Part shown: in pieces, positions 15,747 through 24,768 of the stretch
Layout: each line of letters opens with the position of its first letter
Position numbering within the stretch: position 1 is the stretch's first letter
NCBI GenBank assembly: GCA_036501365.1
Contig: DASYAL010000077.1
Span: 27,189-91,188 of the forward strand
DNA: 64,000 nt
Origin: CAIKMD01 sp036501365
Lineage (GTDB): Bacteria > Pseudomonadota > Alphaproteobacteria > ATCC43930 > CGMCC-115725
Reading direction: 5' to 3'
Made by a program: the position numbers and the translations under genes
The notes under the pieces: model-generated
Told to the model about the DNA's origin: nothing
The model's input: only the letters and a program-made list of their open reading frames with translations
Databases searched by the model: none

Positions 15747-17360
15747 ATGAGCAAGCGCGAATTGCGCCAAGCCGGTGTGATCCTCGACCGCGATGTCGCG
15801 GTGCCGATGCGCGACGGCACTCGGCTCAGCGCCAATCTCTTCCGCCCGGCCGACGGCCAGCGCGTCCCCGTGCTGATGTCGGTCACGCCTTATGGCAAGG
15901 ACAAGCTGCCCGACCGCATCGGCACTTTCTTCATGTGGGTCGCCGGCGTCCGCTTCGGCGACATCAAGATTTCGCGCTACACCGGCTTCGAGGCGCCCGA
16001 CCCGCTTTATTGGGTGCGCAGCGGCTATGCAGTGATGCAGACCGACGTGCGCGGCATGCACAAATCGCAAGGCCGAGCCGGCGTGCTCAGCACGCAAGAC
16101 GCCGAGGATTATTACGACTTGATCGAATGGGCGGCGGCACAACCCTGGTGCGACGGTGGGGTGGCGCTGTCGGGCGTCTCCTATCTCGCGATGTCGCAAT
16201 GGCGCGTCGCGGCGCTGCGGCCGCCGCATCTGAAGGCGATCGTGCCCTGGGAAGGCGTCAGCGACCTCTATCGCGAATTCGTCTTCCAGGGCGGCATTCC
16301 CGAGACCGGCTTCATCCCGGTCTGGTGGAAGAACCGCATGCTGCGCGGCCGCAACAAGCGCTTCGCGCTGGCCGAGGATTTCATGGCGGAGGTCGCCCGC
16401 CATCCGCTCATCGACGATTATTGGCGGGCGAAAGAGACCGCGCTCGAGCGCATCGCGGTGCCGGCGCTCGTTTGCGCGAGCTGGTCGGATCAGGGGCTGC
16501 ACACGCGGGGCTCGTTTGCGGCTTTCACACGCATCGGCTCGCCGCAGAAATGGCTCTACACCCATGGCCGCAAGAAATGGGAGACCTATTACAGCAGCGA
16601 CGCCGTGGCGACGCAGAAGTGCTTCCTCGATCATTTCGTCAAAGGCATCGCCAATCGCTGGCCCGACACGCCGCGGATACGCGTCGAAGTACGCCAGGCC
16701 TATTACCAGCACAGCGTCCGCTATGCATCGCACTGGCCGCCCGCCGATATCCGCTTCGTACCGCTCTATCTCGATGCCGCCGGCGGGGCGCTGCGTCCCG
16801 CGCCCGTCGCGGCGGAGGCTTTGAGCAGCTATGAATCCGCGTCCGGCCGCGCGACCTTCTCGATCCGCTTCGCCGCGCCGGTCGAGATTACCGGCGAGAC
16901 CAAGCTGCGGCTCTGGGTCGGCACCTCGGAGGGCGACGATCTCGATCTCTTCGTCGTGCTGCGCAAGTTCGACGCATCGGGCAACGAGGTCTTCTTCTGC
17001 GGCTATAACGGCTACGAGAAAGACGCCGTCGCCAAAGGCTGGCTGCGCGTCTCGCATCGCGCCCTCGATCCCGGCAAGAGCCGTCCGTCGCGTCCCTATC
17101 ACGCACATGACCGGATCGAGAAGCTCAAGCCCGGCGAGATCGTGCCGGCCGAGATCGAGATCCTGCCGTCGAGCACCCTCTTCGAGGCGGGCACGCGGCT
17201 CGAACTCAGCATCCACGGCAAGGACGGCGCGAAATACCCCGCCTTCAAGCACACCGCTCTCGTCAATCGCGGCACGCACGCGATCCATTGCGGCGGGCGG
17301 TTCGACTCTCATCTGCTGCTGCCCGTGGCTCAGGGCAACATCGTCCCGCTCGCGCCCTGA
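15747..17360 (+). CDS. CocE/NonD-family (peptidase S15-like) hydrolase
   Basis: 537 aa, near the usual 550-600. The catalytic alpha/beta domain carries VPMRDGTRLSANLFRP, QTDVRGMHKSQG and the nucleophile in LSGVSYLAMSQW (Ser145, G-x-S-Y). The C-terminal third is the jelly-roll domain (ETKLRLWVGTSEGDDLDLFV, then PYHAHDRIEKLKPGEIVP). No signal peptide, so cytoplasmic. Relatives hydrolyse esters or amides such as cocaine or acyl-amino compounds. It is in one transcript with the preceding binding protein. Substrate unknown. Confidence 0.88.
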   Translation: MSKRELRQAGVILDRDVAVPMRDGTRLSANLFRPADGQRVPVLMSVTPYGKDKLPDRIGTFFMWVAGVRFGDIKISRYTGFEAPDPLYWVRSGYAVMQTDVRGMHKSQGRAGVLSTQDAEDYYDLIEWAAAQPWCDGGVALSGVSYLAMSQWRVAALRPPHLKAIVPWEGVSDLYREFVFQGGIPETGFIPVWWKNRMLRGRNKRFALAEDFMAEVARHPLIDDYWRAKETALERIAVPALVCASWSDQGLHTRGSFAAFTRIGSPQKWLYTHGRKKWETYYSSDAVATQKCFLDHFVKGIANRWPDTPRIRVEVRQAYYQHSVRYASHWPPADIRFVPLYLDAAGGALRPAPVAAEALSSYESASGRATFSIRFAAPVEITGETKLRLWVGTSEGDDLDLFVVLRKFDASGNEVFFCGYNGYEKDAVAKGWLRVSHRALDPGKSRPSRPYHAHDRIEKLKPGEIVPAEIEILPSSTLFEAGTRLELSIHGKDGAKYPAFKHTALVNRGTHAIHCGGRFDSHLLLPVAQGNIVPLAP

Positions 17361-17451
17361 GCATGGGGCTTGTCGCTCGCCCGAAAGCGGAGCATCCTAC
17401 CCGTCGGTTAGCTAATAATACCTAATAAATTGCGCTACGCGGGAGGCTTCC

Positions 17452-18465
17452 ATGTCGAGACCATGGTCTTTTGCGGCATTGCTCGTTGCGTTCTGGGCTC
17501 TCGCCGCCCCAGCCAAAGCCCAGACCGAGCACACGTCCGTCGCGCTGCCGGCGATCGCCGCGATCTTTTCCTCGCTTTATGTCGCGCAGGACGCCGGCAT
17601 CTATAAAGATGTCGGGCTCGACGTCACCGAGCAGGTGATCCAGGGCATCGGCTCGGCCAACGCCGTGATCTCGGGATCGATCGACTTCTCGAGCTCGTCG
17701 GGCGTGACCCTGACCCGCGCCTTTTCGCGCCATCAGCCGGTCATCGGCATCGCCAACACTTTCGACCGCAGCGGCTTCTGGATCGTCATCACCAAAAAGA
17801 TCGCCGACGCGCGGCATTTCGATCCGAAGGCGCCGCTCGCCGAGCGCGCAAAGCTGATGAAAGGCCTGCGCATCTCGGTCGGCGCCATCCAGGCGATTCC
17901 CGACGCTTACGCCAAGATGATTGCGAGCATCGGCGGCCTCAATCCCGATACCGATCTCGTCCGCTCGGGCATCCCGCCGCAAGAGACCTTGGGCGCGATG
18001 CAGACCGGCTCGATCGATGGCGCTTCGATTGGCCCGCCCGTGCTCGAGCAATTGCTGCAGAACGATTTCGCCGTCGTCCTCGCCGACGGCACGACCGCCA
18101 ACCCGACCGATCCGCCCTGGCTCGGCCACGTCGCCGCCAACGTAATCTTCGTCCGCACGCAGACTTGCCAGGAACACAAGTCGCTCTGCGTCAAGATGGG
18201 CGACGCGATGGTGAAAGCCGCCGTCTATATCCACCAGAACGCCGACGGCACGAAGAAGATTCTCGCCAAGCGTCTTAACATCAAGAACCCCTCGGTGCTC
18301 GACGACACCTATCGCATCGTCTCCCTCTCGACGCCGCAAAAGCCGACGCTCGATGCAAAGGGACTTGAGGCCGCGGAAGAGCTCAATATCAAGGGGGGCT
18401 TCATGCCGGAATCGGAGATGCTCAAATCCTACGATGGCGTCTTCACCAACGAATACGTGAAGTAA
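17452..18465 (+). CDS. Substrate-binding protein, first of three tandem paralogues
   Basis: 337 aa. Signal peptide to about residue 23 (APAKAQ); NMT1-like core VAQDAGIYKDVGLDVTEQVI, GSIDFSSSSGVTLTR, RSGFWIVI, GAMQTGSIDGASIGPPVLEQ. Two cysteines (QTCQEHKSLCVKMG) are shared by all three paralogues and probably form a disulfide. CGGGAGG precedes the ATG. The next paralogue starts 46 bases on and aligns over its whole length without gaps. No transporter subunits are nearby. Ligand unknown. Confidence 0.88.
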   Translation: MSRPWSFAALLVAFWALAAPAKAQTEHTSVALPAIAAIFSSLYVAQDAGIYKDVGLDVTEQVIQGIGSANAVISGSIDFSSSSGVTLTRAFSRHQPVIGIANTFDRSGFWIVITKKIADARHFDPKAPLAERAKLMKGLRISVGAIQAIPDAYAKMIASIGGLNPDTDLVRSGIPPQETLGAMQTGSIDGASIGPPVLEQLLQNDFAVVLADGTTANPTDPPWLGHVAANVIFVRTQTCQEHKSLCVKMGDAMVKAAVYIHQNADGTKKILAKRLNIKNPSVLDDTYRIVSLSTPQKPTLDAKGLEAAEELNIKGGFMPESEMLKSYDGVFTNEYVK

Positions 18466-18511
18466 GCCGCACGAAGGTCGGAACTCGCCATCGCAGCAGG
18501 GAGGAAACAAG

Positions 18512-19525
18512 ATGCGATTTGCTCGCCCTCTGATCGGAATCGGCGTTGCCACGCTGCTCGCTTGCGGAGGCGCCCATGCGCAAATGGAAAAGGCGACCGT
18601 CGCGCTGCCCGCGATCGTCCCGATCTTTGCATCGCTTTATGTCGCACAGGATGCCGGCATCTATAAAGATGTCGGGCTCGAAGTCACGGAACAGGTGATC
18701 CAGGGCATCGGTTCGGCCAATGCCGTGATCGCGGGCTCGATCGATTTCTCGAGCTCGTCAGGCGTCACCCTCACCCGCGCCGCGGCACGGCATCAGCCGG
18801 TCATCGGCATCGGCAATACTTATGACCGCAGCGGCTTCTGGATCGTGATCAAGAAATCGATCGCCGACGAGCGACATTTCGATCCGAAGGCGCCGCTCGC
18901 CGAACGCGCGAAGCTGATGAAAGGCCTGCGCATCGCGATCGGCGGCTTCCAGGCGATCCCGGATGCTTATGCCAAGGCCATCGCTCATATCGGCGGCCTC
19001 GACAGCGATACCGATTTCGTCCGCGCCGCGATTTCGCCGCAAGACACGTTAGGCGCGATGCAGACCGGATCGATCGATGGTGCCTCGATTGGGCCGCCCT
19101 TCCTCGAAGAGATTCTGGAAAATAACTTCGGCGTGGTCCTCGCCAACGGCACGACCGCCAACCCGACCGATCCGCCGTGGCTCAGCCCTCTCGCCGCCAA
19201 CGTGATCTTCGTCCGCCAGCAAACCTGCGCCGAGCACAAATCGCTATGCGTCAAGATGGGCAAGGCGATGGTGAAGGCCGCCGCCTACGTCCACGACAAT
19301 CCCGAGGGGACGAAGAAAATCATCGCCAAGCGGCTCAAGCTCACCGATCCCACCGTTATCGATGATACTTATCGCATCGTCGTTTCGGGAACCTCTCTGA
19401 AGCCGACGATCGACGCCAAGGAGCTTGAAGCCGCCGACCGGATGAATATCGAGGCGGGATTCATGAAGGAATCCGACAAGCTCAAATCCTATGACGGCAT
19501 CTTCACGAACGAGTATGTGAAATAA
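18512..19525 (+). CDS. Substrate-binding protein, second tandem paralogue
   Basis: 337 aa, the same length as its upstream neighbour, with long identical blocks (VAQDAGIYKDVGL, EQVIQGIGSANAVI, FDPKAPLAERAKLMKGLRI, and the C-terminal TNEYVK). Signal peptide ends AHAQ. GGGAGGAAAC gives a strong ribosome site. Differences cluster in the probable ligand pocket (SGFWIVIKK, GGFQAIPDAYAKAIAHI), consistent with diverged ligand range after duplication. Confidence 0.88.
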   Translation: MRFARPLIGIGVATLLACGGAHAQMEKATVALPAIVPIFASLYVAQDAGIYKDVGLEVTEQVIQGIGSANAVIAGSIDFSSSSGVTLTRAAARHQPVIGIGNTYDRSGFWIVIKKSIADERHFDPKAPLAERAKLMKGLRIAIGGFQAIPDAYAKAIAHIGGLDSDTDFVRAAISPQDTLGAMQTGSIDGASIGPPFLEEILENNFGVVLANGTTANPTDPPWLSPLAANVIFVRQQTCAEHKSLCVKMGKAMVKAAAYVHDNPEGTKKIIAKRLKLTDPTVIDDTYRIVVSGTSLKPTIDAKELEAADRMNIEAGFMKESDKLKSYDGIFTNEYVK

Positions 19526-19673
19526 GCGGCGCGGCGGGGCCGGCCTCGTCGCAACCGCTCCGCCGCCACCACCCATCGCCCCTCGAAATCGGCATGTTCG
19601 GGCTTGTCGCGGCCATGAAACAAAGGCATGGTGGCGCGCGTTTCGACGGAACCATCCGGAGAGGGGAGAAAAC

Positions 19674-20705
19674 ATGCGGCCCATTCGTCATCTCACCGCC
19701 GTCGCCGCGGCGGCGCTGCTTATCGCTGTGGCCACCGCGCCCGCGCGCGCCGATATGGAAAAGGCCGGCATGGCGATGCCGGCCGTCGCGCCGATCTTCG
19801 CGTCGACCTGGATCGCGCAAGATGCCGGCATCTTCAAGGAGGTCGGGCTCGACGTGACCGAGCAGGTGATCCAGGGCATCGGTGCGACCAATGCCGTGAT
19901 CGCCGGCTCGATGGACTTCGCCAATGCCTCGGGCGTCACCCTCACCCGCGCCGCGGCGCGCAACCAGCCGATCATCGGTATCGCCAACACCTATGACCGC
20001 AGCGGCTTCTGGGTGGTGCTCAACAAGAAGGTCGCCACGGAGCGGCATTTCGATCCCACCGCGCCGCTCGCCGAGCGCGCCAAGATCCTGAAGGGCCTGC
20101 GCTTCGCCGTCGGCGGCATCCAGACCATCCCGCATGCCTATCTGAGCGCCATCGCCAAGGCGGGCGGGCTCGATCCGCAGAACGATCTCATCGTCTCGGC
20201 GATTGTCCCGCCCGAGACGCCCGGCGCGATGCAGACCAATTCGGTCGACGGCGGCTCCGTCGGCCCGCCGGTGGTCGAGCAGGTGGTGCAGGATCAAGGC
20301 GCGGTCATCGTCGCCAACGGCACCACGGCCAATCCGGTCGACCCGCCCTGGCTGGCCCACATCGACGCCAATGTGATCCTGGTCAAAAAGCAGACCTGCA
20401 TCGACCGCAAGTCGCTCTGCGTGAAGATGGGCGAGGCGCTGGTGAAGGCCGCGGCTTTCATCCACGACCATCCGAAAGAGACGACCGAGATCCTCGGCAA
20501 GCGCACGCGCATCACCGACCAGAAGATCCTCGACAGCATGTACAAGGTGACGGTCGAATCGACGCCGCTGGCGCCGGTGCTCGACCCGAAGGGCCTCGAG
20601 AACGCCGATCAGCTCAATGTCGAAGCGGGCTTCATGCCGGCCGACCAGAAGCTGAAGGCCTACGACAATATCTACACCAACGAGTATGTGAGCGGCGGGA
20701 AATAG
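19674..20705 (+). CDS. Substrate-binding protein, third tandem paralogue (most divergent)
   Basis: 343 aa. Signal peptide to APARA; core IAQDAGIFKEVGLDVTEQVI, GSMDFANASGVTLTRAAARN, GAMQTNSVDGGSVGPPVVEQ. The shared two-cysteine loop is QTCIDRKSLCVKMG. It replaces several residues conserved in the other two (SLYVA to STWIA, FSSSSG to FANASG) and has a short GGK tail. Its own ribosome site is GGGGAG and a 148-bp gap precedes it, so it may be separately transcribed. No gene is seen in that gap. Confidence 0.88.
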   Translation: MRPIRHLTAVAAAALLIAVATAPARADMEKAGMAMPAVAPIFASTWIAQDAGIFKEVGLDVTEQVIQGIGATNAVIAGSMDFANASGVTLTRAAARNQPIIGIANTYDRSGFWVVLNKKVATERHFDPTAPLAERAKILKGLRFAVGGIQTIPHAYLSAIAKAGGLDPQNDLIVSAIVPPETPGAMQTNSVDGGSVGPPVVEQVVQDQGAVIVANGTTANPVDPPWLAHIDANVILVKKQTCIDRKSLCVKMGEALVKAAAFIHDHPKETTEILGKRTRITDQKILDSMYKVTVESTPLAPVLDPKGLENADQLNVEAGFMPADQKLKAYDNIYTNEYVSGGK

Positions 20706-20722
20706 CGCCCCTTCCCTACGCC

Positions 20723-20794
20723 GTCATGGCCGGGCTTGTCCCGGCCGTCCACGTTTTCGAACCCGTGGGTGCCCGGAACAAGTCCGGGCATGAC
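20723..20794. repeat. REP-like palindrome, GTCATGCCCGG family, copy 1
   Basis: GTCATGGCCGGGCTTGTCCC at the left and AAGTCCGGGCATGAC at the right form an imperfect palindrome. Same family as 41064-41135 and 59380-59451. It lies between convergent genes. Confidence 0.8.
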
Positions 20795-20836
20795 GATGAC
20801 GAGGGAGTCAACCAGCGCCGAGCGTTCGAGCGGTGC

Positions 20837-21934
20837 TCACTTGAACGCGCGCACGACCTCGCCGAAGAGACGGATCGAGTTCCGCACCAGCTCTTTCGGC
20901 ATGTGGCCGATCTCGTGATTGGCGCAGAAGATGTCGTAGCCGATGCGCTTCTTGCCTTCGCGCAGCTGCTTAATTACCGATTCCGGGCTGCCGACGACGG
21001 CGAGTCCGTTCGCGATGTTGAAATCGTAATCGCGCCCGGCGCGGAAGATGGTCTCGCCGCGTGCCTTGTCGTCCGGCCGCTCGCTGTCGCGCCCCATGCC
21101 GCGCGCATGCGTGCCCCAGCCGATACGCGTGTTCTCGAGCGGCCCGCCGCCGACCGGGACCGCCCCGCCTTCGCGCTTGGCAAGCCAGAAGCGCGCCTCC
21201 TCATGCGCCTTTTCGTCGGTCTCGGCGATATGGACTTGGCGCTGCAGGAAGACGCGCGGCATCGGGCCGGGATGATTGCTCTCGCGCCAGATCTTGCGAT
21301 AAAGGTCGAATTTTCGCGCCACCACCTCGTCGGTGTCGAGATTCTGCGAGACGTTGAAATTGCCTTTGGCGGCGAATTCGATCGCCGCGTCGCTATGCAC
21401 CGCCGCCCAGATCGGCGGATAGGGCTTCTGGAACGGCTTGGGCTGCGGCAGCGCCTCGTCGAAGTGGAAATACTTGCCGTTGAAGGTGACCTCGCTCTGG
21501 GTCCAAGCCATCTTGACGATCTGCAGCACCTCGCCCGAGATCGCCGCGCGCTGATAGAAATCGACGCCCCAGCGCATGAATTCGTGCTCGTGCACGCCGA
21601 TGCCCGTGCCGAACTCGACGCGCCCGTGCGAGAGCTGATCGAGCATCGCCACTTCCTGCGCCAGGCGGATTGGATGATAGAAGGGCAGCTGCCACATCAT
21701 CGCGCCGATGCGCAGCTTCGAGGTCGCGCGCGCGACGGCGGTCAGATAGACGCTCGGCGCGGTGATCCGGCCGATCGGCGAGTTCTGGTGCTCGATGACG
21801 AAATAGGAATGCCAGCCGGCTTCCTCAATCTCCTGGGCGAGCCGGATATGCTCGTCATAGATGTCGGCCATCGGCCGGTCCGTCGGCGCATAGCCGCCGA
21901 CCGCATCCCAAAGCGCGAAATCGATCTCCGCCAT
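20837..21934 (-). CDS. LLM-class flavin-dependent monooxygenase (luciferase-like)
   Basis: 365 aa from ATG 21934 (MAEIDFALWDAVGG), with GAGGGCGG upstream. Luciferase-barrel landmarks are HSYFVIEHQNSPIGRITAPS, IGAMMWQLPFYHPIRLAQEV, LDQLSHGRVEFGTGIGVHEH, NGKYFHFDEALPQPKPFQ and the later GSPESVIKQLREGKKR. It is a different subgroup from the LLM gene at 10282. It converges on the binding-protein array, which suggests, without proof, that it oxidises what those proteins capture. Confidence 0.88.
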   Translation of the reverse strand: MAEIDFALWDAVGGYAPTDRPMADIYDEHIRLAQEIEEAGWHSYFVIEHQNSPIGRITAPSVYLTAVARATSKLRIGAMMWQLPFYHPIRLAQEVAMLDQLSHGRVEFGTGIGVHEHEFMRWGVDFYQRAAISGEVLQIVKMAWTQSEVTFNGKYFHFDEALPQPKPFQKPYPPIWAAVHSDAAIEFAAKGNFNVSQNLDTDEVVARKFDLYRKIWRESNHPGPMPRVFLQRQVHIAETDEKAHEEARFWLAKREGGAVPVGGGPLENTRIGWGTHARGMGRDSERPDDKARGETIFRAGRDYDFNIANGLAVVGSPESVIKQLREGKKRIGYDIFCANHEIGHMPKELVRNSIRLFGEVVRAFK

Positions 21935-22095
21935 CTGGCACCGCCCTCTGTTTCTTTGGCCTGAGCTTAGCACGCGGCAGGCGCCAGGACAGCGTGCGAC
22001 CGATCCCCGAAACCAAACGCCGCAAGCGCTGTTACATCAATGACGGCGCACGCATTTCGGGCGCCGCGTTATCCGTCGTTTAGCGAGGAGGGAAG

Positions 22096-22533
22096 ATGAA
22101 GATCGCCAATATCATGAGTCGCGACGTGTATTTCATCAGCCCGAACATGACGCTGCGCGAAGCAGCTTTCTTGATGATGAAGATCGATGCCGGCGCACTG
22201 CCGGTGGCCGAGCACGACAAGCTCGTCGGCATGCTCACCGACCGCGACATTGCCATCCGCGGCATTGCCGACGGCAAGGGCCCCGACGCCAAGGTCAGCG
22301 AAGCCATGAGCCGCGAGATCAAATACTGCTATGACGACGAGGACGTCGCACATATCGCGGAAAACATGGCCGAGCTCCAGCTTCGCCGCCTGCCGGTGAT
22401 GTCGCGCGCCAAGCGCCTGGTCGGGATCGTTTCACTTGCTGATCTGACCCGCGGGTCGCTGCCGAACACCGCGCGAGCGCTGCATGGCATCTCGCACCGC
22501 GGCGGGCTGCACAATCAAAGTCGCGCCGCCTAG
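22096..22533 (+). CDS. Tandem CBS-domain protein
   Basis: 145 aa made of two CBS repeats: IMSRDVYFISPNMTLREAAF to LVGMLTDRDIAIRGIA (about residues 6-58), and AMSREIKYCYDDEDVAHIAE to LVGIVSLADLTRG (about 69-120). Such stand-alone pairs bind adenine nucleotides and act as energy sensors or regulators of partners. GAGGAGGGAAG precedes the ATG. The C-terminal 25 residues are basic and probably disordered. The 161-bp region upstream shows no recognised site. Confidence 0.88.
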   Translation: MKIANIMSRDVYFISPNMTLREAAFLMMKIDAGALPVAEHDKLVGMLTDRDIAIRGIADGKGPDAKVSEAMSREIKYCYDDEDVAHIAENMAELQLRRLPVMSRAKRLVGIVSLADLTRGSLPNTARALHGISHRGGLHNQSRAA

Positions 22534-22544
22534 CCGCGGGGCGA

Positions 22545-22569
22545 GGAACCGATCGACCGGCCGGCCGTT
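22545..22569 (+). promoter_or_regulatory. EcfG-type general-stress promoter
   Basis: GGAAC (22545-22549), a 16-base spacer and CGTT (22566-22569): an exact match to the alphaproteobacterial EcfG consensus GGAAC-N16/17-CGTT. It lies 36 bases before the next ATG (22606). Confidence 0.7.
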
Positions 22570-22605
22570 GCTTGAGCGGAGCGATTTCCCCGAGGGAGCC
22601 AAGCG

Positions 22606-22794
22606 ATGAGCGACATCAAGACCCCGGCTCACGAGAAGACCAAGGACGAGCCGGGCGCCAGCGTCGACGAGCAGATCGACGACAGCTTCCCTGCCAGCGA
22701 TCCGCCCTCCTACAACTCCGGCGGCCGCGTCGGACGGCCCGACCGCGCGCCCCACCGCGACAAGGACAAGGCACCAGCCAAGCCCGAGAAATAA
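22606..22794 (+). CDS. Small stress-associated protein with SFPASDPPS motif
   Basis: 62 aa, hydrophilic, with the conserved stretch DEQIDDSFPASDPPSYNSGG at about residues 21-40. This motif defines a family of short, probably disordered proteobacterial proteins often found among general-stress genes; no biochemical function is known. GAGGGAGCCAAG precedes the ATG. It is under the EcfG-type promoter and 15 bases upstream of the MscS-like gene, so both are likely stress-induced together. Confidence 0.75.
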   Translation: MSDIKTPAHEKTKDEPGASVDEQIDDSFPASDPPSYNSGGRVGRPDRAPHRDKDKAPAKPEK

Positions 22795-22809
22795 CCGGCA
22801 GTCGGATCT

Positions 22810-23691
22810 TTGGACAATCTGACCCCGCAGCATCTCGACCGCGTCGTCGATATCGCCTGGACTTGGACGGCGGCATTCTTGCCGCGCTTCGTCGCGGCGA
22901 TCGTCATCCTGGTGCTCGGCGGGATCGTCGCGCGCTGGCTGTCGCGCACGGTATTCGGCATTGCGAGCCGCAGCGCGCATATCGACCCGACGGTGCGGCC
23001 GATCCTCGCGGCGATGGTCCGCTACAGCGTGCTGATCCTCGTTTTCATCGCCGCGCTGAGCCAGGTCGGGGTCCAGACGGCATCGCTCTTCGCCGTGCTC
23101 GGCGCCGCGGGTCTCGCCATCGGCCTCGCCTTGCAGGGGACGCTCAGCAACATCGCCGCCGGGCTGATGCTGTTGTGGCTGCGGCCATTTCGCATCGGCG
23201 ATTTCATCGAAGTCAACGGCATGGCGGGCACGGTGCGCGAGATCGGCCTCTTCGTCTGCCATCTCGAGACCTTTGACGGCATCTTCCTGTTCGCGCCCAA
23301 TTCGACGATCTGGAACAACGCGCTCAAGAATCACACTCGCAATGCCGGGCGGCTGATCTCGGTCGACATCACCGTGCCGGCCAAGGCCGATATCGCGCGC
23401 GTGCGCGACCTGCTTCTCGGCATGGCGAAACGCGACAACCGCATCTTGAAGACTCCGGCGCCGCGCGTCTTCGTGGAAAGCATGACCGGCGGAGGGCTGC
23501 TGCTCAATTTCCGCCTCTGGGCGGCGCATGAGAATGTCGGCGAGCTGCAGCGCGTGATCGTCGAGGACGCCAAGCGCGAGCTCGAAGGCCAGGGGATCGA
23601 GACCTTGCAGCCGCAGCAGGTCGTGCGCGTCATCCCGCCCGACAGCGATCCCTCGCGGTTGCTCTCGACCGCCCAGCCCTATATCGACTGA
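22810..23691 (+). CDS. MscS-family small-conductance mechanosensitive channel
   Basis: 293 aa, with TTG as the most plausible start (no good ATG before the first helix). Three membrane helices: FLPRFVAAIVILVLGGIVAR, MVRYSVLILVFIAALSQVGV, and the pore helix ASLFAVLGAAGLAIGLALQG followed by TLSNIAAGLMLLWLRPFRIG. The cytoplasmic beta domain carries GDFIEVNGMAGTVREIG and FLFAPNSTIWNNALKNHTRN. It releases solutes on hypo-osmotic shock from the inner membrane. Its linkage to an EcfG-type promoter fits osmotic stress control. Confidence 0.9.
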   Translation: MDNLTPQHLDRVVDIAWTWTAAFLPRFVAAIVILVLGGIVARWLSRTVFGIASRSAHIDPTVRPILAAMVRYSVLILVFIAALSQVGVQTASLFAVLGAAGLAIGLALQGTLSNIAAGLMLLWLRPFRIGDFIEVNGMAGTVREIGLFVCHLETFDGIFLFAPNSTIWNNALKNHTRNAGRLISVDITVPAKADIARVRDLLLGMAKRDNRILKTPAPRVFVESMTGGGLLLNFRLWAAHENVGELQRVIVEDAKRELEGQGIETLQPQQVVRVIPPDSDPSRLLSTAQPYID

Positions 23692-23710
23692 CCGGATATC
23701 GACTGACCGG
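23681..23710. repeat. Perfect 15-bp tandem duplication covering the mscS stop
   Basis: ATATCGACTGACCGG occurs at 23681-23695 and 23696-23710. The first unit holds the stop codon (23689-23691), so the end of the gene and its stop are duplicated. Confidence 0.95.
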
Positions 23711-23798
23711 GCGGGTCGCGATTGGCGGCGCCCAAGGGCTTGGAGCAATAGCGACTTTCCTCTACAACAAGCCGTCCGTTGCAGCCGAGAAGAGAGCC

Positions 23799-24716
23799 AT
23801 GGCTTCCCTGCCCCGCTCGGTCGGCGACACGCTTGCCCTTCTGGGAAAGGGCCAATACGTGTCCGACCGCAGCCTCGCCACCGCGATCTACTTGTCGCTG
23901 ACGCTCAACCGCCCGCTCTTCCTCGAAGGCGAAGCGGGCGTCGGCAAGACCGAGATCGCGAAGGTGCTGTCCGAGACGCTCGGCCGCCGGCTCATCCGCT
24001 TGCAATGCTATGAAGGCCTCGACGTCGCTTCGGCCGTCTACGAGTGGAACTATCCGCGGCAGATGATCGAGATCCGCCTCGCCGAAAGCGGCGAAGAGAG
24101 CAAGGACACGGTCGAAGAAGAGATTTTCAGCGATCGCTTCCTCATCAAGCGGCCGCTGCTGCAGGCCTTGGAGCCCGATCTCAACGGCGCGCCGGTGCTG
24201 CTGATCGACGAGCTCGACCGCACCGACGAGCCGTTCGAGGCGTTCCTGCTCGAGGTGTTGTCGGATTACCAGATCACGATCCCCGAGATCGGCTCGATCA
24301 AGGCCGAGCATCCGCCGATCGTGATCGTCACCTCGAACCGCACGCGCGAGATCCACGACGCGCTCAAGCGCCGCTGCTTCTATTATTGGATCGACTATCC
24401 GAGCGCCGAGCGTGAGACTGAGATCCTGAAGCTCAAGGCGCCAACCGCCGCCGCCGGCCTCAGCCGCGAGGTCGTCGCCTTCGTGCAAAAGCTGCGCAAG
24501 ACGCAAGACCTCTTCAAGCTGCCAGGCGTCGCCGAGACCATCGATTGGGCGCATGCCCTCTCGCAGCTCGACGTGCTGGCGCTCACCCCCGAGGCGATCA
24601 ACGACACGCTCGGCGTGCTGCTGAAATATCAGGACGACATCGCCAAGATTCAGGGCAGCGAGGCCGAGCGCCTGCTGGCTCAGGTCAAGAACGAGCTCGC
24701 CGCCACCGGCGGCTGA
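23799..24716 (+). CDS. coxD: CoxD-like MoxR-family AAA+ ATPase
   Basis: 305 aa. Walker A GEAGVGKT (residues 44-51), Walker B VLLIDELDR (133-141), sensor 1 IVIVTSNRTREIHD, arginine-containing ALKRRCFYYWIDYPS. The length and the LFLEGEAGVGKTEIAKVLSE context are those of CoxD, which in CO-dehydrogenase clusters helps insert sulfur and copper into the Mo active site, working with the VWA protein CoxE. It heads coxD-hemerythrin-coxE-xdhC-mobA on this strand. Confidence 0.9.
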   Translation: MASLPRSVGDTLALLGKGQYVSDRSLATAIYLSLTLNRPLFLEGEAGVGKTEIAKVLSETLGRRLIRLQCYEGLDVASAVYEWNYPRQMIEIRLAESGEESKDTVEEEIFSDRFLIKRPLLQALEPDLNGAPVLLIDELDRTDEPFEAFLLEVLSDYQITIPEIGSIKAEHPPIVIVTSNRTREIHDALKRRCFYYWIDYPSAERETEILKLKAPTAAAGLSREVVAFVQKLRKTQDLFKLPGVAETIDWAHALSQLDVLALTPEAINDTLGVLLKYQDDIAKIQGSEAERLLAQVKNELAATGG

Positions 24717-24768
24717 GTCGGGAAGCCGACCGAAGGCACGTCGCTAAACGCGTGCCGCCACGCGTGCG

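Noticed and set aside
15675..17312. 545-residue open frame on the minus strand
   Set aside because: Antisense to the CocE-like hydrolase, which has a full catalytic motif.
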